Positions 18,091-25,877 of a DNA stretch of 64,000 bases are shown one piece after another. The DNA is from CAVSMC01 sp963798655. GTDB lineage: Bacteria; Pseudomonadota; Gammaproteobacteria; Burkholderiales; Casimicrobiaceae. Numbering within the stretch: position 1 is the first letter of the stretch; each line of letters begins with the position of its first letter. The notes beneath the pieces were generated by a model that saw only the letters and a program-made list of their open reading frames with translations, searched no databases and was not told the DNA's origin. A program made the translations under genes and the position numbers. The stretch lies in NCBI GenBank assembly GCA_963798655.1, contig CAWCUH010000007.1, forward strand, positions 310,001-374,000, in the 5' to 3' direction.

Positions 18091-18459
18091 ATGGCGCGAG
18101 CGTCGGCGCGCGGTGATCGGGCGGAGGCCGGGCGGCGTGCCGAAGCGCTTGCCGCGTTGTACCTCGAACGGCACGGTCTCGCGATCGTCGCGCGCAACTT
18201 TCGCCGTCGCTTCGGCGAGCTCGACCTGATCGCGCGCGACGGCGACACGCTGGTGTTCGTCGAGGTGCGTCTGCGCACCCACCGCGACTACGGCGGCGCG
18301 GCGGCGAGCATCACCGGTGCGAAGCGGACGCGGCTCGCGAAGGCCGCCGAGCTCTATCTCGCGTCACTCGACGACGTCCCGCGATGCCGCTTCGACGCGG
18401 TGCTGTTGTCCGCGCTCGATCCGCCGCGCGTCGAATGGCTTCGCAACGTGTTCGAGTAA
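18091..18459 (+). CDS. yraN: YraN family (UPF0102) endonuclease-fold protein
   Basis: A 122-aa protein of the UPF0102/YraN family, which has a restriction-endonuclease-like fold. Motifs are AEALAALYLERHGLAIVARN, FGELDLIARDGDTLVFVEVR (the D and E/V-E-V-R catalytic-like positions) and FDAVLL. Its cellular role is unsettled; a link to recombination or DNA repair is suspected. It starts 2 bp after the lpoA-like stop, and the longer upstream open frame in the same phase is not coding. The order lpoA-yraN-diaA-dolP is conserved. Confidence 0.92.
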   Translation: MARASARGDRAEAGRRAEALAALYLERHGLAIVARNFRRRFGELDLIARDGDTLVFVEVRLRTHRDYGGAAASITGAKRTRLAKAAELYLASLDDVPRCRFDAVLLSALDPPRVEWLRNVFE

Positions 18460-18500
18460 CGCCGCGCACGCCTGCTACAATCGCCCGCCACGATGCCGCA

Positions 18501-19103
18501 ATGACGATGAACGCCGCCGAGGAACGCATCCGCAGCCATTTCGCCGACAGCGCGCAACTGAAGCTCGCCGCGTCGGGCGCTCTCGCGCCGCCGATTGCAC
18601 GCGCCGCCGGGCTCATCACCGAAGTGCTGCTCGCCGACGGCAAGATCCTTTCGTGCGGCAACGGCGGATCGGCGGCGGACGCGCAGCACTTCGCCGCCGA
18701 GATGGTCGGGCGCTTCGAGCGCGAGCGCCCCGAGCTGCCGGCCATCGCGCTGACGACCGACACGTCGATCCTGACCGCGGTCGCGAACGACTACACGTTC
18801 GAGCAGATCTTCGCGAAGCAGGTGCGTGCGCTCGGCAACAAGGGCGACCTGCTGCTCGCATTCTCGACGTCGGGCACCTCGGCGAACGTCATTGCCGCCA
18901 TCGACGCCGCGCACGAGCGCGAGCTCGCGGTGGTCGCGCTCACGGGCAAGGGCGGCGGGCGCATCGGGAACATGCTGCGCGACGCCGATGTCCACATCTG
19001 CGTTCCGCACGACCGCACGGCGCGCATCCAGGAAGTGCATCTGCTCGCGCTGCACTGCCTGTGCGACGCGATCGACAATGCCCTGCTTGGAGACGATGCA
19101 TGA
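18501..19103 (+). CDS. diaA: DnaA initiator-associating protein DiaA, SIS domain
   Basis: A 200-aa SIS-domain protein of the DiaA/GmhA group. The phosphosugar-binding loop region is GKILSCGNGGSAADAQHFAAEMVGRF (residues about 47-72, key residues CGNGGSA). A second SIS block LLLAFSTSGTSANV is near residues 115-128. DiaA promotes DnaA assembly at oriC, while the paralog GmhA isomerises sedoheptulose 7-phosphate. Position between yraN and dolP favours DiaA. A TACAAT hexamer at 18476-18481 might add an internal promoter. ATG 18501 was chosen; ATG 18507 is an alternative. The stop overlaps the dolP start (ATGA). Confidence 0.88.
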   Translation: MTMNAAEERIRSHFADSAQLKLAASGALAPPIARAAGLITEVLLADGKILSCGNGGSAADAQHFAAEMVGRFERERPELPAIALTTDTSILTAVANDYTFEQIFAKQVRALGNKGDLLLAFSTSGTSANVIAAIDAAHERELAVVALTGKGGGRIGNMLRDADVHICVPHDRTARIQEVHLLALHCLCDAIDNALLGDDA

Positions 19104-19681
19104 AACTTCGCTGGATCACGCACCTCGCCATCGCCGCCTCGGTCGCGGCGACGCAAATGATCGCCGGCTGCGCCGCGGTCGCCGTCGCCGGCATCGCGGG
19201 CACGGCGCTCGTCGTCGCCGACCGCCGCTCGGCCGGCGCACAGCTCGACGACGAGTCGATCGAGCTCAAGAACGCGAGCGAAGTCCGCGGCCGGCTGCCC
19301 GACACCGCGCACGTCAACGCGACGAGCTACAACGGCATCGTGCTGCTGACGGGCGAAGTGCCGGATGCGACCGCCCAGCGCCAGCTGACCGATCTCGCGC
19401 GATCGCTTCCGCGCGTGCGCGAGGTGCACAACGAGACCGTCGTCGCGCCGGCAACGTCGCTCGGGGACCGCTCGAACGACACGCTGATCACGTCGAAGGT
19501 GAAGACCCGGCTGATCGAGGCGAACCAGGTGCCGGCGAACCTCGTCAAGGTCGTCACCGAGCGCGGCGTCGTCTACCTGATGGGCCTCGTGTCACGCCGC
19601 GAAGCCGATGCCGCGACCAATCTCGCGGCGACGACGTCGGGGGTCGCGCGCGTCGTCCGCGTCTTCGAATACACCAATTAG
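19100..19681 (+). CDS. dolP: Outer membrane BON-domain lipoprotein DolP (YraP)
   Basis: A 193-aa lipoprotein with a signal peptide and lipobox IAGC (C24), followed by two BON domains (about residues 45-115 and 125-193). DolP binds anionic phospholipids at the outer membrane and supports envelope integrity and BAM activity in E. coli. It ends RVVRVFEYTN, as other family members do. A GGAG ribosome binding site lies 7 bases before the ATG, inside diaA. It is the last gene of the lpoA-yraN-diaA-dolP group. The next gene begins inside or immediately after its 3' end. Confidence 0.9.
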   Translation: MKLRWITHLAIAASVAATQMIAGCAAVAVAGIAGTALVVADRRSAGAQLDDESIELKNASEVRGRLPDTAHVNATSYNGIVLLTGEVPDATAQRQLTDLARSLPRVREVHNETVVAPATSLGDRSNDTLITSKVKTRLIEANQVPANLVKVVTERGVVYLMGLVSRREADAATNLAATTSGVARVVRVFEYTN

Positions 19682-20171
19682 CGCGCTGCCGCCGCCGCGT
19701 TATCCGGCGAAGATCGCGGCGCCCGGCGAGGCGCTCGGTCGGATCGCCGCGCTGCGCCGGCCGCTCGTTTTCACCAACGGCGTGTTCGACGTGCTCCATC
19801 GCGGGCACGTCACGTACCTCGAGCAGGCGCGCGGGCTCGGCGCGTCGCTCGTGGTCGCCGTCAACTCCGACGCGTCGGTGCGAAGGCTCGGCAAGGGCGC
19901 CGATCGTCCGTTGAATGGCCTCGACGACCGCATGGCGGTCCTCGCCGCGCTCGCGGCGGTCGATCTCGTCGTGCCGTTCGACGACGACACGCCGCGCGAG
20001 CTGATCGTCGCATGCCGGCCCGACGTGCTGGTCAAGGGCGGCGACTACACTGCGCAGACGACCGCCGGTGCGGTCGAGACGATCGCCGCCGGTGGGCGCT
20101 TCGTCGCGATCCCGTTCGCGTTCGACCGTTCGACGAGCGCGCTCGTCCGCCGCATCAGGGACAACGGCTGA
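19608..20171 (+). CDS. rfaE2: D-glycero-beta-D-manno-heptose 1-phosphate adenylyltransferase
   Basis: A nucleotidyltransferase that makes ADP-heptose precursor for lipopolysaccharide core (the C-terminal half of E. coli HldE as a separate protein). Motifs are FTNGVFDVLHRGHVTYLEQA (HxGH) and VLVKGGDYT. The start is a problem. Family members usually begin a few residues before AKIAAPGEAL, but no ATG, GTG or TTG exists there. The only standard in-frame start is ATG 19608, which overlaps dolP by 74 bp and adds about 25 arginine/serine-rich residues (187 aa total). A rare ATT or CTG start near 19677-19686 is the alternative. Confidence 0.88.
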   Translation: MPRPISRRRRRGSRASSASSNTPISALPPPRYPAKIAAPGEALGRIAALRRPLVFTNGVFDVLHRGHVTYLEQARGLGASLVVAVNSDASVRRLGKGADRPLNGLDDRMAVLAALAAVDLVVPFDDDTPRELIVACRPDVLVKGGDYTAQTTAGAVETIAAGGRFVAIPFAFDRSTSALVRRIRDNG

Positions 20172-20205
20172 CGAAGCGCCGACGGCCGTTTGCTAGAATG
20201 GCCGC

Positions 20206-20616
20206 ATGACCACCGACGATGCCCGGGCGTCCGTCGTCGAGCTCACCGACGATACGTTCGACGACAAGATCCGCGGCCATGCGCTCGCGATCGTCGACTT
20301 CTGGGCGCCATGGTGCGCGCCGTGCCGCACGTTCGCGCCGACATTCGCCGCTGCCGCGCAAAGACATCCCGACATCCTGTTCGCGAAAGTGAACACCGAG
20401 GACGAGCAGACGCTCGCCGCGCAGTTCAACATTCGCTCGATTCCGACGCTGATGGTGTTCCGCGACGACATCATCGTGTTCATGCAGGCCGGCGCGCTGC
20501 CGGCCTCCGCGCTCGATCAGGTCATCAGCGCGGCGCGCTCGCTCGACATGGACGACGTGCGTCGCGAGATGGTCGCGCAGCAGGCGAGCGAAGCGTCCGA
20601 CAAGCCCGCCGGCTGA
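20206..20616 (+). CDS. Thioredoxin
   Basis: A 136-aa cytoplasmic thioredoxin. The active site WCAPC (C37, C40) and the cis-proline loop IRSIPTLMVF are intact. It lacks the N-terminal zinc finger of TrxC. A C-terminal extension of about 20 residues (VRREMVAQQASEASDKPAG) goes beyond the standard fold. It would reduce protein disulfides using thioredoxin reductase. TAGAAT just upstream of the start may be a -10. Neighbours (rfaE2, AEC carrier) do not point to a particular partner. Confidence 0.92.
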   Translation: MTTDDARASVVELTDDTFDDKIRGHALAIVDFWAPWCAPCRTFAPTFAAAAQRHPDILFAKVNTEDEQTLAAQFNIRSIPTLMVFRDDIIVFMQAGALPASALDQVISAARSLDMDDVRREMVAQQASEASDKPAG

Positions 20617-20650
20617 CCCGGCCTTACGCGCGAGCGCCACGCCGTCCGCC

Positions 20651-21541
20651 GTGGGCACCGCGCTGCTGCTGCTGCCGGACTTCCTGCTGATCGCCGGCGG
20701 CGCGGCGCTCCGTCGCATGCGCGGCTTCGACGCGACGTTCTGGCCGGGCGTCGAGCGGCTCGTCTATTTCGTGCTGTTCCCGGCGCTGCTGTTCCGCTCG
20801 CTCGCCGCGTCGCCGCTCGGCCTCGCCGACGCCGGACGCATGGTTGCAGTCGCCATCGGGTTCACGCTCGCCGGCATGGCGCTGTCGTGGCTCGCACAGC
20901 CGGTGTTGCGTCTCGAGCAGCGCACGTTCGCCGCGTGCTTTCAGTGCGGCTTCCGCTTCAACACGTACGTCGCGCTGGCCGCGGCGAGCCGGCTCGGCGG
21001 CGACGCCGGCGTCGCCGCGATGGCCCTCGCGATCGGCGTGCTGGTGCCGATCGTCAATGTCGCCGCGGTCGCGATGCTCGCACGCGGTCGCGACGTGCAT
21101 TTCGTCGGCGCGCTCGCGCGAAATCCGTTGCTGCTCGCATGCGTTGCGGGAATCGGATGGAAGCTCGGCGGCTGGCCGGTGCCCGAGCTCGCCGCGCACA
21201 TGCTCGCGCTGCTCGCCGCGGCGGCGCTGCCGCTGGGCCTGCTCGCCGTAGGCGCCGGACTGACGCTCGCGCCCGGCACGTTGCCGTGGCGGGCGGTCGT
21301 GTGGTGGAACGCGGTGAAGCTCGGCGCATTGCCCGCCGTCGCGCTCGCGCTTTCGCACGCGGCGCAGCTGTCGCCCGACGAGCAGCGCATCGTCGTCGTG
21401 CTGGCTGCGATGCCGACGGCGCCCTCGGCGTACATCCTCGCCGCGCAGATGATCGGCCACGGCAGGCCGGTCGCGCTGCTGATCTCGACCGGAACCGTGA
21501 TCGCGGCGCTGACGCTGCCGCTATGGCTCCTGGTTGCGTAG
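20651..21541 (+). CDS. AEC family transporter
   Basis: A 296-aa membrane protein of the auxin efflux carrier (AEC) family with about nine or ten hydrophobic helices. It has the typical opening LLLPDFLLIAGGAALRRM and the closing segment LVVLAAMPTAPSAYILAAQMIG-like, key residues P-T-A-P-S. Bacterial AEC proteins move organic acids such as malate or other anions; the substrate here is unknown. The start is GTG 20651, 34 bp after the thioredoxin gene. It converges on the J-domain/RDD gene. Confidence 0.85.
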   Translation: MGTALLLLPDFLLIAGGAALRRMRGFDATFWPGVERLVYFVLFPALLFRSLAASPLGLADAGRMVAVAIGFTLAGMALSWLAQPVLRLEQRTFAACFQCGFRFNTYVALAAASRLGGDAGVAAMALAIGVLVPIVNVAAVAMLARGRDVHFVGALARNPLLLACVAGIGWKLGGWPVPELAAHMLALLAAAALPLGLLAVGAGLTLAPGTLPWRAVVWWNAVKLGALPAVALALSHAAQLSPDEQRIVVVLAAMPTAPSAYILAAQMIGHGRPVALLISTGTVIAALTLPLWLLVA

Positions 21542-21570
21542 GCGAGTGGCGGGCAGCAGGCGCCGAGAGC

Positions 21571-23376
21571 CTAGCGCCGATAGCGGCTGAGGAAATCGGC
21601 GACGATGCCGCGCTGGCTGCGGTCGATCGCCGCGTCGAGAGAGCGATCGCCGGGGTCGTATTGCTTCGCCTTGCGGAACGCGTTGATGGCGTCCTGGTGA
21701 TAGCCCTGCGCCTGCAGCGACCGGCCGAGGCAACGCCATGCATCGGCGTTGCCGAGCTCGATGTCCGACCACGCGCGGCAAAGCTCCGTCGCGCGGCGCC
21801 AGTTACCCGCGGCGAGCATGCGCGGACCCTCGTTGCGCAGCACGGCGACGCGCGCGCGGCGCTCGGCGAATTGCGCATCCATCTCGGGGTCGACCGGCGC
21901 GCCGGGCGCCGGCGCGGGCGGTGGCGCCGACGTGCTCGCCGGCGGCGACGTGCCGCGCAGTCCGCGAATCAGGCCGCCGTCGATGATGTTGCCCGGCATG
22001 AACGACCCGGGGGAGGGCACCAGCTCGGCGAGCGACGAGCGTGCCCAGGCGATCGATTCGGCCATCGGCTGATGCCACGCGACGCCGTAAAGCCACAGCA
22101 TCGCGGCGAGCCCGCAGACGCCGGTCACCGAGTTGAGAATTCCCGGCGGCCCGTGCGTGACGAGCACGTCCTGCGCGAAATCCCAGTCGGTTTCCTGATT
22201 CTGCGCGATCTTCTCGTAGGCGACGGCGATCAGGATCGGCGCGAGCAGCGGGAACCCGCAGCCGATGCCTTCCCACCACACGCGGAATCCGCGCCGCAGG
22301 CCGCGGTCGAGCTGGGCCGCGACGTCGCGGCGCGCGTAAGCGTCGGAAATCGAGAATTGCAGGTAGCAGCCGAACAGCCATTTGCCCGGCGTCGTGCCGA
22401 GCGCTGCAATGAGCAACGCCTCGATCGGCACCCACGATCCGGTGATGACGATCGGCGCGACGAGCGGATGACCAAGCCAGTAGGCGAGCGTGCCGGGTAT
22501 CGCGTCCGCCGCGCGCACCTCGGAGAGCAGCAGCGCGAGCACGAGCCCCCAGATCGCGTAGTCGAACAACCGCGCCGCGAGGCGGCTCCACGGCCGCGGC
22601 TCGCTCGTGCGTCCGCTTTTCGCGCGCTCGAGCTCCGCCATCCGAAGCTGGAAGATCCAGCTCGCGTCCTCCTGCGGCTGGTTCGTTCCGAGGAAGACGC
22701 TCTTCTCGCGCCGCCAGTTGAGGATGGCGAGGTCGGTCTGCGGGACGAGCACCGGCGACGACGCAACCGTCCGCCGGCGCGCCACCCACGACACGGAGTG
22801 CACGACGCCGTAGACGACGGTCAGCGCGAGCAGCGTCAGCGTCAGCCAGACGAGAACCTGCTTCGCGACGAGGATCGTATCGGCCGGCGTCACGAACACG
22901 ATGGCCGCCGCGATGAACGCTCCGAACAGCGCGCACAGCGCGAACGTGACGACCGACGAGCGGCCGAAGTTCGCGACGCGCTCGGTCAGGCCGGGATGGT
23001 GGAAGCCCCGCTCGACCAGCTCGTCGTCGGCGTCGAGGCCGGTTTCGAGCACCTCCTCGGGCGTCGGCTCGGCATCGGCGGGCCGCACGTCGGTGCGCTC
23101 GCCGTCCTCGGCGACCGCGTTCTGGACGACATGCGCGATCTTCTGCTCGGTGCTGCCGTCGGACAGCGCGAGCTCGGCATCGTAGCGAACCCGGCGGTCG
23201 TGATCGCTCAGTATGCGACTGGCATGATTGATGAAGCGCAGCGCCTCTTCGACGTTGCCTTGCCCATCGCGCGTCTTCGCATAGTATTTGCGGATGAGCC
23301 GACGCAGCGCCGCGCGGACATCCTCATCGGATGCCGCCTGCGGAATTCCCAGCGCTTCGTACAGCGTTGCTCTCAT
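21571..23376 (-). CDS. J-domain-like / RDD / TPR membrane protein
   Basis: A 601-aa protein with an unusual domain order. Residues 1-65 resemble a DnaJ J-domain (YEALGIPQAASDEDVRAALR), but the HPD tripeptide needed to stimulate Hsp70 is replaced by YAK. Two membrane helices follow (about 140-200). An RDD-like membrane domain comes next (about 265-440, with ARLFDYAIWGLVLALLL and GTTPGKWLFG). The C-terminal 100 residues are TPR-like (AWRCLGRSLQAQGYHQDAINAFRKA). A proline/alanine linker near residue 490 joins the parts. I do not recognise a named family. A membrane adaptor that holds a protein partner through TPRs is possible. It is monocistronic and divergent from a short non-coding stretch. 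Confidence 0.75.
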   Translation of the reverse strand: MRATLYEALGIPQAASDEDVRAALRRLIRKYYAKTRDGQGNVEEALRFINHASRILSDHDRRVRYDAELALSDGSTEQKIAHVVQNAVAEDGERTDVRPADAEPTPEEVLETGLDADDELVERGFHHPGLTERVANFGRSSVVTFALCALFGAFIAAAIVFVTPADTILVAKQVLVWLTLTLLALTVVYGVVHSVSWVARRRTVASSPVLVPQTDLAILNWRREKSVFLGTNQPQEDASWIFQLRMAELERAKSGRTSEPRPWSRLAARLFDYAIWGLVLALLLSEVRAADAIPGTLAYWLGHPLVAPIVITGSWVPIEALLIAALGTTPGKWLFGCYLQFSISDAYARRDVAAQLDRGLRRGFRVWWEGIGCGFPLLAPILIAVAYEKIAQNQETDWDFAQDVLVTHGPPGILNSVTGVCGLAAMLWLYGVAWHQPMAESIAWARSSLAELVPSPGSFMPGNIIDGGLIRGLRGTSPPASTSAPPPAPAPGAPVDPEMDAQFAERRARVAVLRNEGPRMLAAGNWRRATELCRAWSDIELGNADAWRCLGRSLQAQGYHQDAINAFRKAKQYDPGDRSLDAAIDRSQRGIVADFLSRYRR

Positions 23377-23561
23377 CGCCCGCCATGGCCAAAAGCGGCT
23401 ATTTGCGCAATGTTCTGCGAAATCCCCTGGTCAAGCAAATGGAATGGGCGAGCAAGAACCGCGCCGTCCGACGAACGGCGTCGCCGCGGAAAGCCGGGTC
23501 GCGGCGCCGACCCGCCGGGGCGCGACGGCGAAACCCCGGACGGGCGCCAACCGCCCAGCGA

Positions 23562-23587
23562 AAGGGCAGCCGGTCGCGGCTGCCCTT
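23562..23587 (-). terminator. Rho-independent terminator after rplS
   Basis: An 11-bp perfect stem with a GTCG-type tetraloop (arms 23562-23572 and 23577-23587), followed on the minus strand by TTTC. It stands 31 bp past the rplS stop and ends the rpsP-rimM-trmD-rplS operon. Confidence 0.85.
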
Positions 23588-23617
23588 CTGCGTCAGTGCG
23601 GCCGGCGCAATTCCGCG

Positions 23618-23992
23618 CTATTCAGCCGGCTTGTCCCGGCTCACGAGCTTTTCGCGGATCCGCGCCGACTTGCCGGAGCGATCGCGCAGGAAGTAGAGCT
23701 TCGCTCGACGCACATCGCCCCGGCGCTTGACGTCGATCGAGGCGATGAGCGGCGAGTACGTCTGGAACGTACGCTCGACGCCTTCGCCGCTCGAGATCTT
23801 GCGCACGACGAACGACGAGTTGAGCCCGCGGTTGCGCTTGGCGATGACCACACCTTCGTACGCCTGCACGCGCTTGCGCTCGCCTTCGACGACGTTCACG
23901 TTGACGACGACGGTGTCGCCGGGCGCGAACGCCGGGATCGTCTTGCCGAGGCGCGCGATTTCTTCCTGCTCGAGAGTCTTGATGATGTCCAT
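23618..23992 (-). CDS. rplS: 50S ribosomal protein L19
   Basis: A 124-aa protein at the 30S-50S interface. The sequence is fully typical: MDIIKTLEQEEIARLGKTIP, GDTVVVNVNVVEGERKRVQ, YEGVVIAKRNRGLNSSF and RRAKLYFLRD. It is the last gene of the rpsP-rimM-trmD-rplS operon, 72 bp after trmD, and is followed by a strong terminator. Nothing unusual in length or residues. Confidence 0.98.
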   Translation of the reverse strand: MDIIKTLEQEEIARLGKTIPAFAPGDTVVVNVNVVEGERKRVQAYEGVVIAKRNRGLNSSFVVRKISSGEGVERTFQTYSPLIASIDVKRRGDVRRAKLYFLRDRSGKSARIREKLVSRDKPAE

Positions 23993-24064
23993 CCGCTTCT
24001 CCGGTTCGGGGGCCAGAGGTCGCTCCGCTCCTGCGACGTGCGCCCCGCCTGTTGTACGCGTTCC

Positions 24065-24838
24065 TTACCCGCCCGCCGCCTGCTGCCTGAATTCGGCGAG
24101 CAGCGCCGCCTCTTCCTTCGTCAACGTCCGCCGCGACATCAGGTCGGGCCGACGCTGCCACGTTCGACCGAGCGCCATCTTCAACCTCCAGCGCCGGATT
24201 GCCGCATGGTCGCCGGACAGCAGCACGTCGGGGACGCGGTCGCCGTCATCGTCCTCGGGCCGCGTGTAGTGGGGGCAATCGAGGAGGCCGTCGACGAACG
24301 AGTCCTGCGCAGCCGACTCGGCGTCGTTCAACACGCCGGGCCGCTGACGCACGATCGCATCGATCAGCATCAGCGCCGGCAATTCCCCGCCCGACACGAC
24401 GAACTCGCCAACCGCAACCTCCTCGTCCACCTCGCGCGCAACGAGCCGCTCGTCGATGCCTTCGTAGCGCCCCGCCACCAGCACGTAGCCCGTCGCATCG
24501 GCGGCGCGCGCGAGCTCGACGACCCGCGCATGCGTCAACGGCGCACCCGCCGGCGACAGGTGGATCGTCCGCGACACCGTCGTGCCGTCGCGACGCTGCG
24601 CATCGCGCGCCGCTGCGAGCGCCTTTCGCATCGGATCGCCCAGCATCACCATCCCCGGCCCCCCGCCGTACGGGCGGTCGTCGACGGTGCGGTAGTTGTC
24701 CGTCGCGAACTCGCGCGGGTTCCACGCACCGAGACGCCACAGCCCGCGCTCGAGCGCCCGGCCGGTCACGCCGTATTTCGCCGCGTCCTGCACCATCTGC
24801 GGAAAGAGCGTGATCACATCGATGCGCATCGCGCTCAC
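24065..24838 (-). CDS. trmD: tRNA (guanine37-N1)-methyltransferase TrmD
   Basis: A 257-aa SPOUT-class knotted methyltransferase that makes m1G37 next to the anticodon and prevents +1 frameshifting. Motifs are MRIDVITLFPQMV, RPYGGGPGMVML, LVAGRYEGIDERL (knot region), EFVVSGGELPAL and the C-terminal DLMSRRTLTKEEAALL. It begins 6 bp after the rimM stop. Standard length and complete. Confidence 0.97.
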   Translation of the reverse strand: MSAMRIDVITLFPQMVQDAAKYGVTGRALERGLWRLGAWNPREFATDNYRTVDDRPYGGGPGMVMLGDPMRKALAAARDAQRRDGTTVSRTIHLSPAGAPLTHARVVELARAADATGYVLVAGRYEGIDERLVAREVDEEVAVGEFVVSGGELPALMLIDAIVRQRPGVLNDAESAAQDSFVDGLLDCPHYTRPEDDDGDRVPDVLLSGDHAAIRRWRLKMALGRTWQRRPDLMSRRTLTKEEAALLAEFRQQAAGG

Positions 24839-24844
24839 GCTCGC

Positions 24845-25369
24845 TCAGTAATCCGCTTCCCAATCGACGTCGATTCGCCGCGACGCGACATCGACGCCGT
24901 CGACGTACGCCGGCACGAACGGGATCAGCCGCGGCGCGCCACCGTCGCTGGGCGCAACGCGAAGCACCGGATGCGCGCCGAACTCGTCGACTGCCAGCAC
25001 GCGGCCCAGCCGGCGCCCCGCACGGTTCACCACGTCGAGGCCGACGAGATCGGCGTGGTAGATCTCGCCGTCGGCCGGCGCAGGCAACTCGCTGCGCCGA
25101 ACGCCGACGCGCGCGCCGGCATACTGCATTGCCGCTTCACGCGACTCGACGCCCTCGAGGTGAGCGACGAGCGAGCCGGAATGCTCGCGCGCTTCGCGCA
25201 GCGGCATCGAAACCCAGTCGCCTCCCGCCGCGCGCTGGAGCAACCAGCTCGGGTAGTCGAGCAGCGCATCATGCTCGGCGCTGTACGGCTTCACCTTGAT
25301 CCATCCGCGCACGCCATAGGAGCCGACGACCTCGGCCATCACGACGATCGCGTCGTGCGCCTCGTCCAT
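24845..25369 (-). CDS. rimM: Ribosome maturation factor RimM
   Basis: A 174-aa two-domain protein that binds S19 and helps mature the 30S head. It has VVGSYGVRGWIKVKPYS near the N-terminus and a PRC-barrel half with DLVGLDVVNRAGRRLG and LIPFVPAYVDGVDVASRRI. The start ATG 25369 was chosen from family N-termini; the open frame continues upstream through rpsP but is not coding there. It sits 28 bp after rpsP. Confidence 0.95.
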   Translation of the reverse strand: MDEAHDAIVVMAEVVGSYGVRGWIKVKPYSAEHDALLDYPSWLLQRAAGGDWVSMPLREAREHSGSLVAHLEGVESREAAMQYAGARVGVRRSELPAPADGEIYHADLVGLDVVNRAGRRLGRVLAVDEFGAHPVLRVAPSDGGAPRLIPFVPAYVDGVDVASRRIDVDWEADY

Positions 25370-25397
25370 GTCCGTGCCGGCCGGGGCGGCGTGGCGA

Positions 25398-25700
25398 TCA
25401 GGCCGTCGGCGCCTCCGGCGCCTCCGGCGCTGCCGGCGCTGCCGGCGCTGCCGGTGCTGCTTTCGCCGACCGTTTGACGAGCGCGGCGACCGTGTCCGAC
25501 ATCCGCGCGCCCTGCCCCTGCCAATAGCTGATGCGGGCGGACTCGAGCCGCAGCGCTTCCTGACCTTCGCGGGCGATCGGGTTGTAGAAGCCGACGCGCT
25601 CGATGAAGCGACCGTCGCGCCGGTTGCGCGAATCGGCGACGACGACGTTGAAGAACGGGCGCTTCTTCGCGCCACCGCGTGCAAGCCTGATCACAACCAT
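25398..25700 (-). CDS. rpsP: 30S ribosomal protein S16 with Ala/Pro-rich tail
   Basis: A 100-aa S16. The first about 80 residues are standard (MVVIRLARGGAKKRPFFNVV, then RDGRFIERVGFYNP). The last about 18 residues are a low-complexity alanine/proline/glutamate tail encoded by six 9-bp repeat units. Bacterial S16 is usually 80-90 aa, so the tail is an extra. It is the first gene of the operon, about 30 nt downstream of a promoter with a perfect TATAAT. Confidence 0.97.
   Translation of the reverse strand: MVVIRLARGGAKKRPFFNVVVADSRNRRDGRFIERVGFYNPIAREGQEALRLESARISYWQGQGARMSDTVAALVKRSAKAAPAAPAAPAAPEAPEAPTA
25408..25461. repeat. Tandem 9-bp repeat at the rpsP 3' end
   Basis: Six in-frame 9-bp units: GGCGCCTCC twice, GGCGCTGCC three times and GGTGCTGCT once (plus-strand reading). 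They code for the Ala-Pro-rich S16 tail. Copy number could vary between strains without breaking the frame. Confidence 0.8.
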
Positions 25701-25736
25701 GGGTGCCGACGTCCGTGAAATTGAGGAAAGCCTTTA

Positions 25737-25766
25737 ATTATACGACTGATTCGCTGTCATCGGCAA
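25737..25766 (-). promoter_or_regulatory. Promoter of the rpsP-rimM-trmD-rplS operon
   Basis: Minus strand: -35 TTGCCG (25766-25761), an 18-bp spacer and a perfect -10 TATAAT (25742-25737). Transcription should start near 25730, giving a leader of about 30 nt before rpsP. Confidence 0.7.
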
Positions 25767-25877
25767 GCACGTGGTCCGGCCGAAGATGCGCTTCGCGGTG
25801 CGCGTGGACGTGCGAATCGTCGCAGAATAGCGTCGGCCGCCCGTGGACCGCGGGTTGGCTTCCCGCGCTTTGTTGCC

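Noticed and set aside
23385..23696. A short plus-strand frame starting MAKSGYLRNVLRNPLVKQ
   Set aside because: It begins with a plausible start just 9 bp from the divergent J-domain gene, but soon becomes Arg/Pro-rich, runs through the rplS terminator and into rplS antisense. I cannot support it as a gene; a truncated small protein of up to 25 residues is not excluded.
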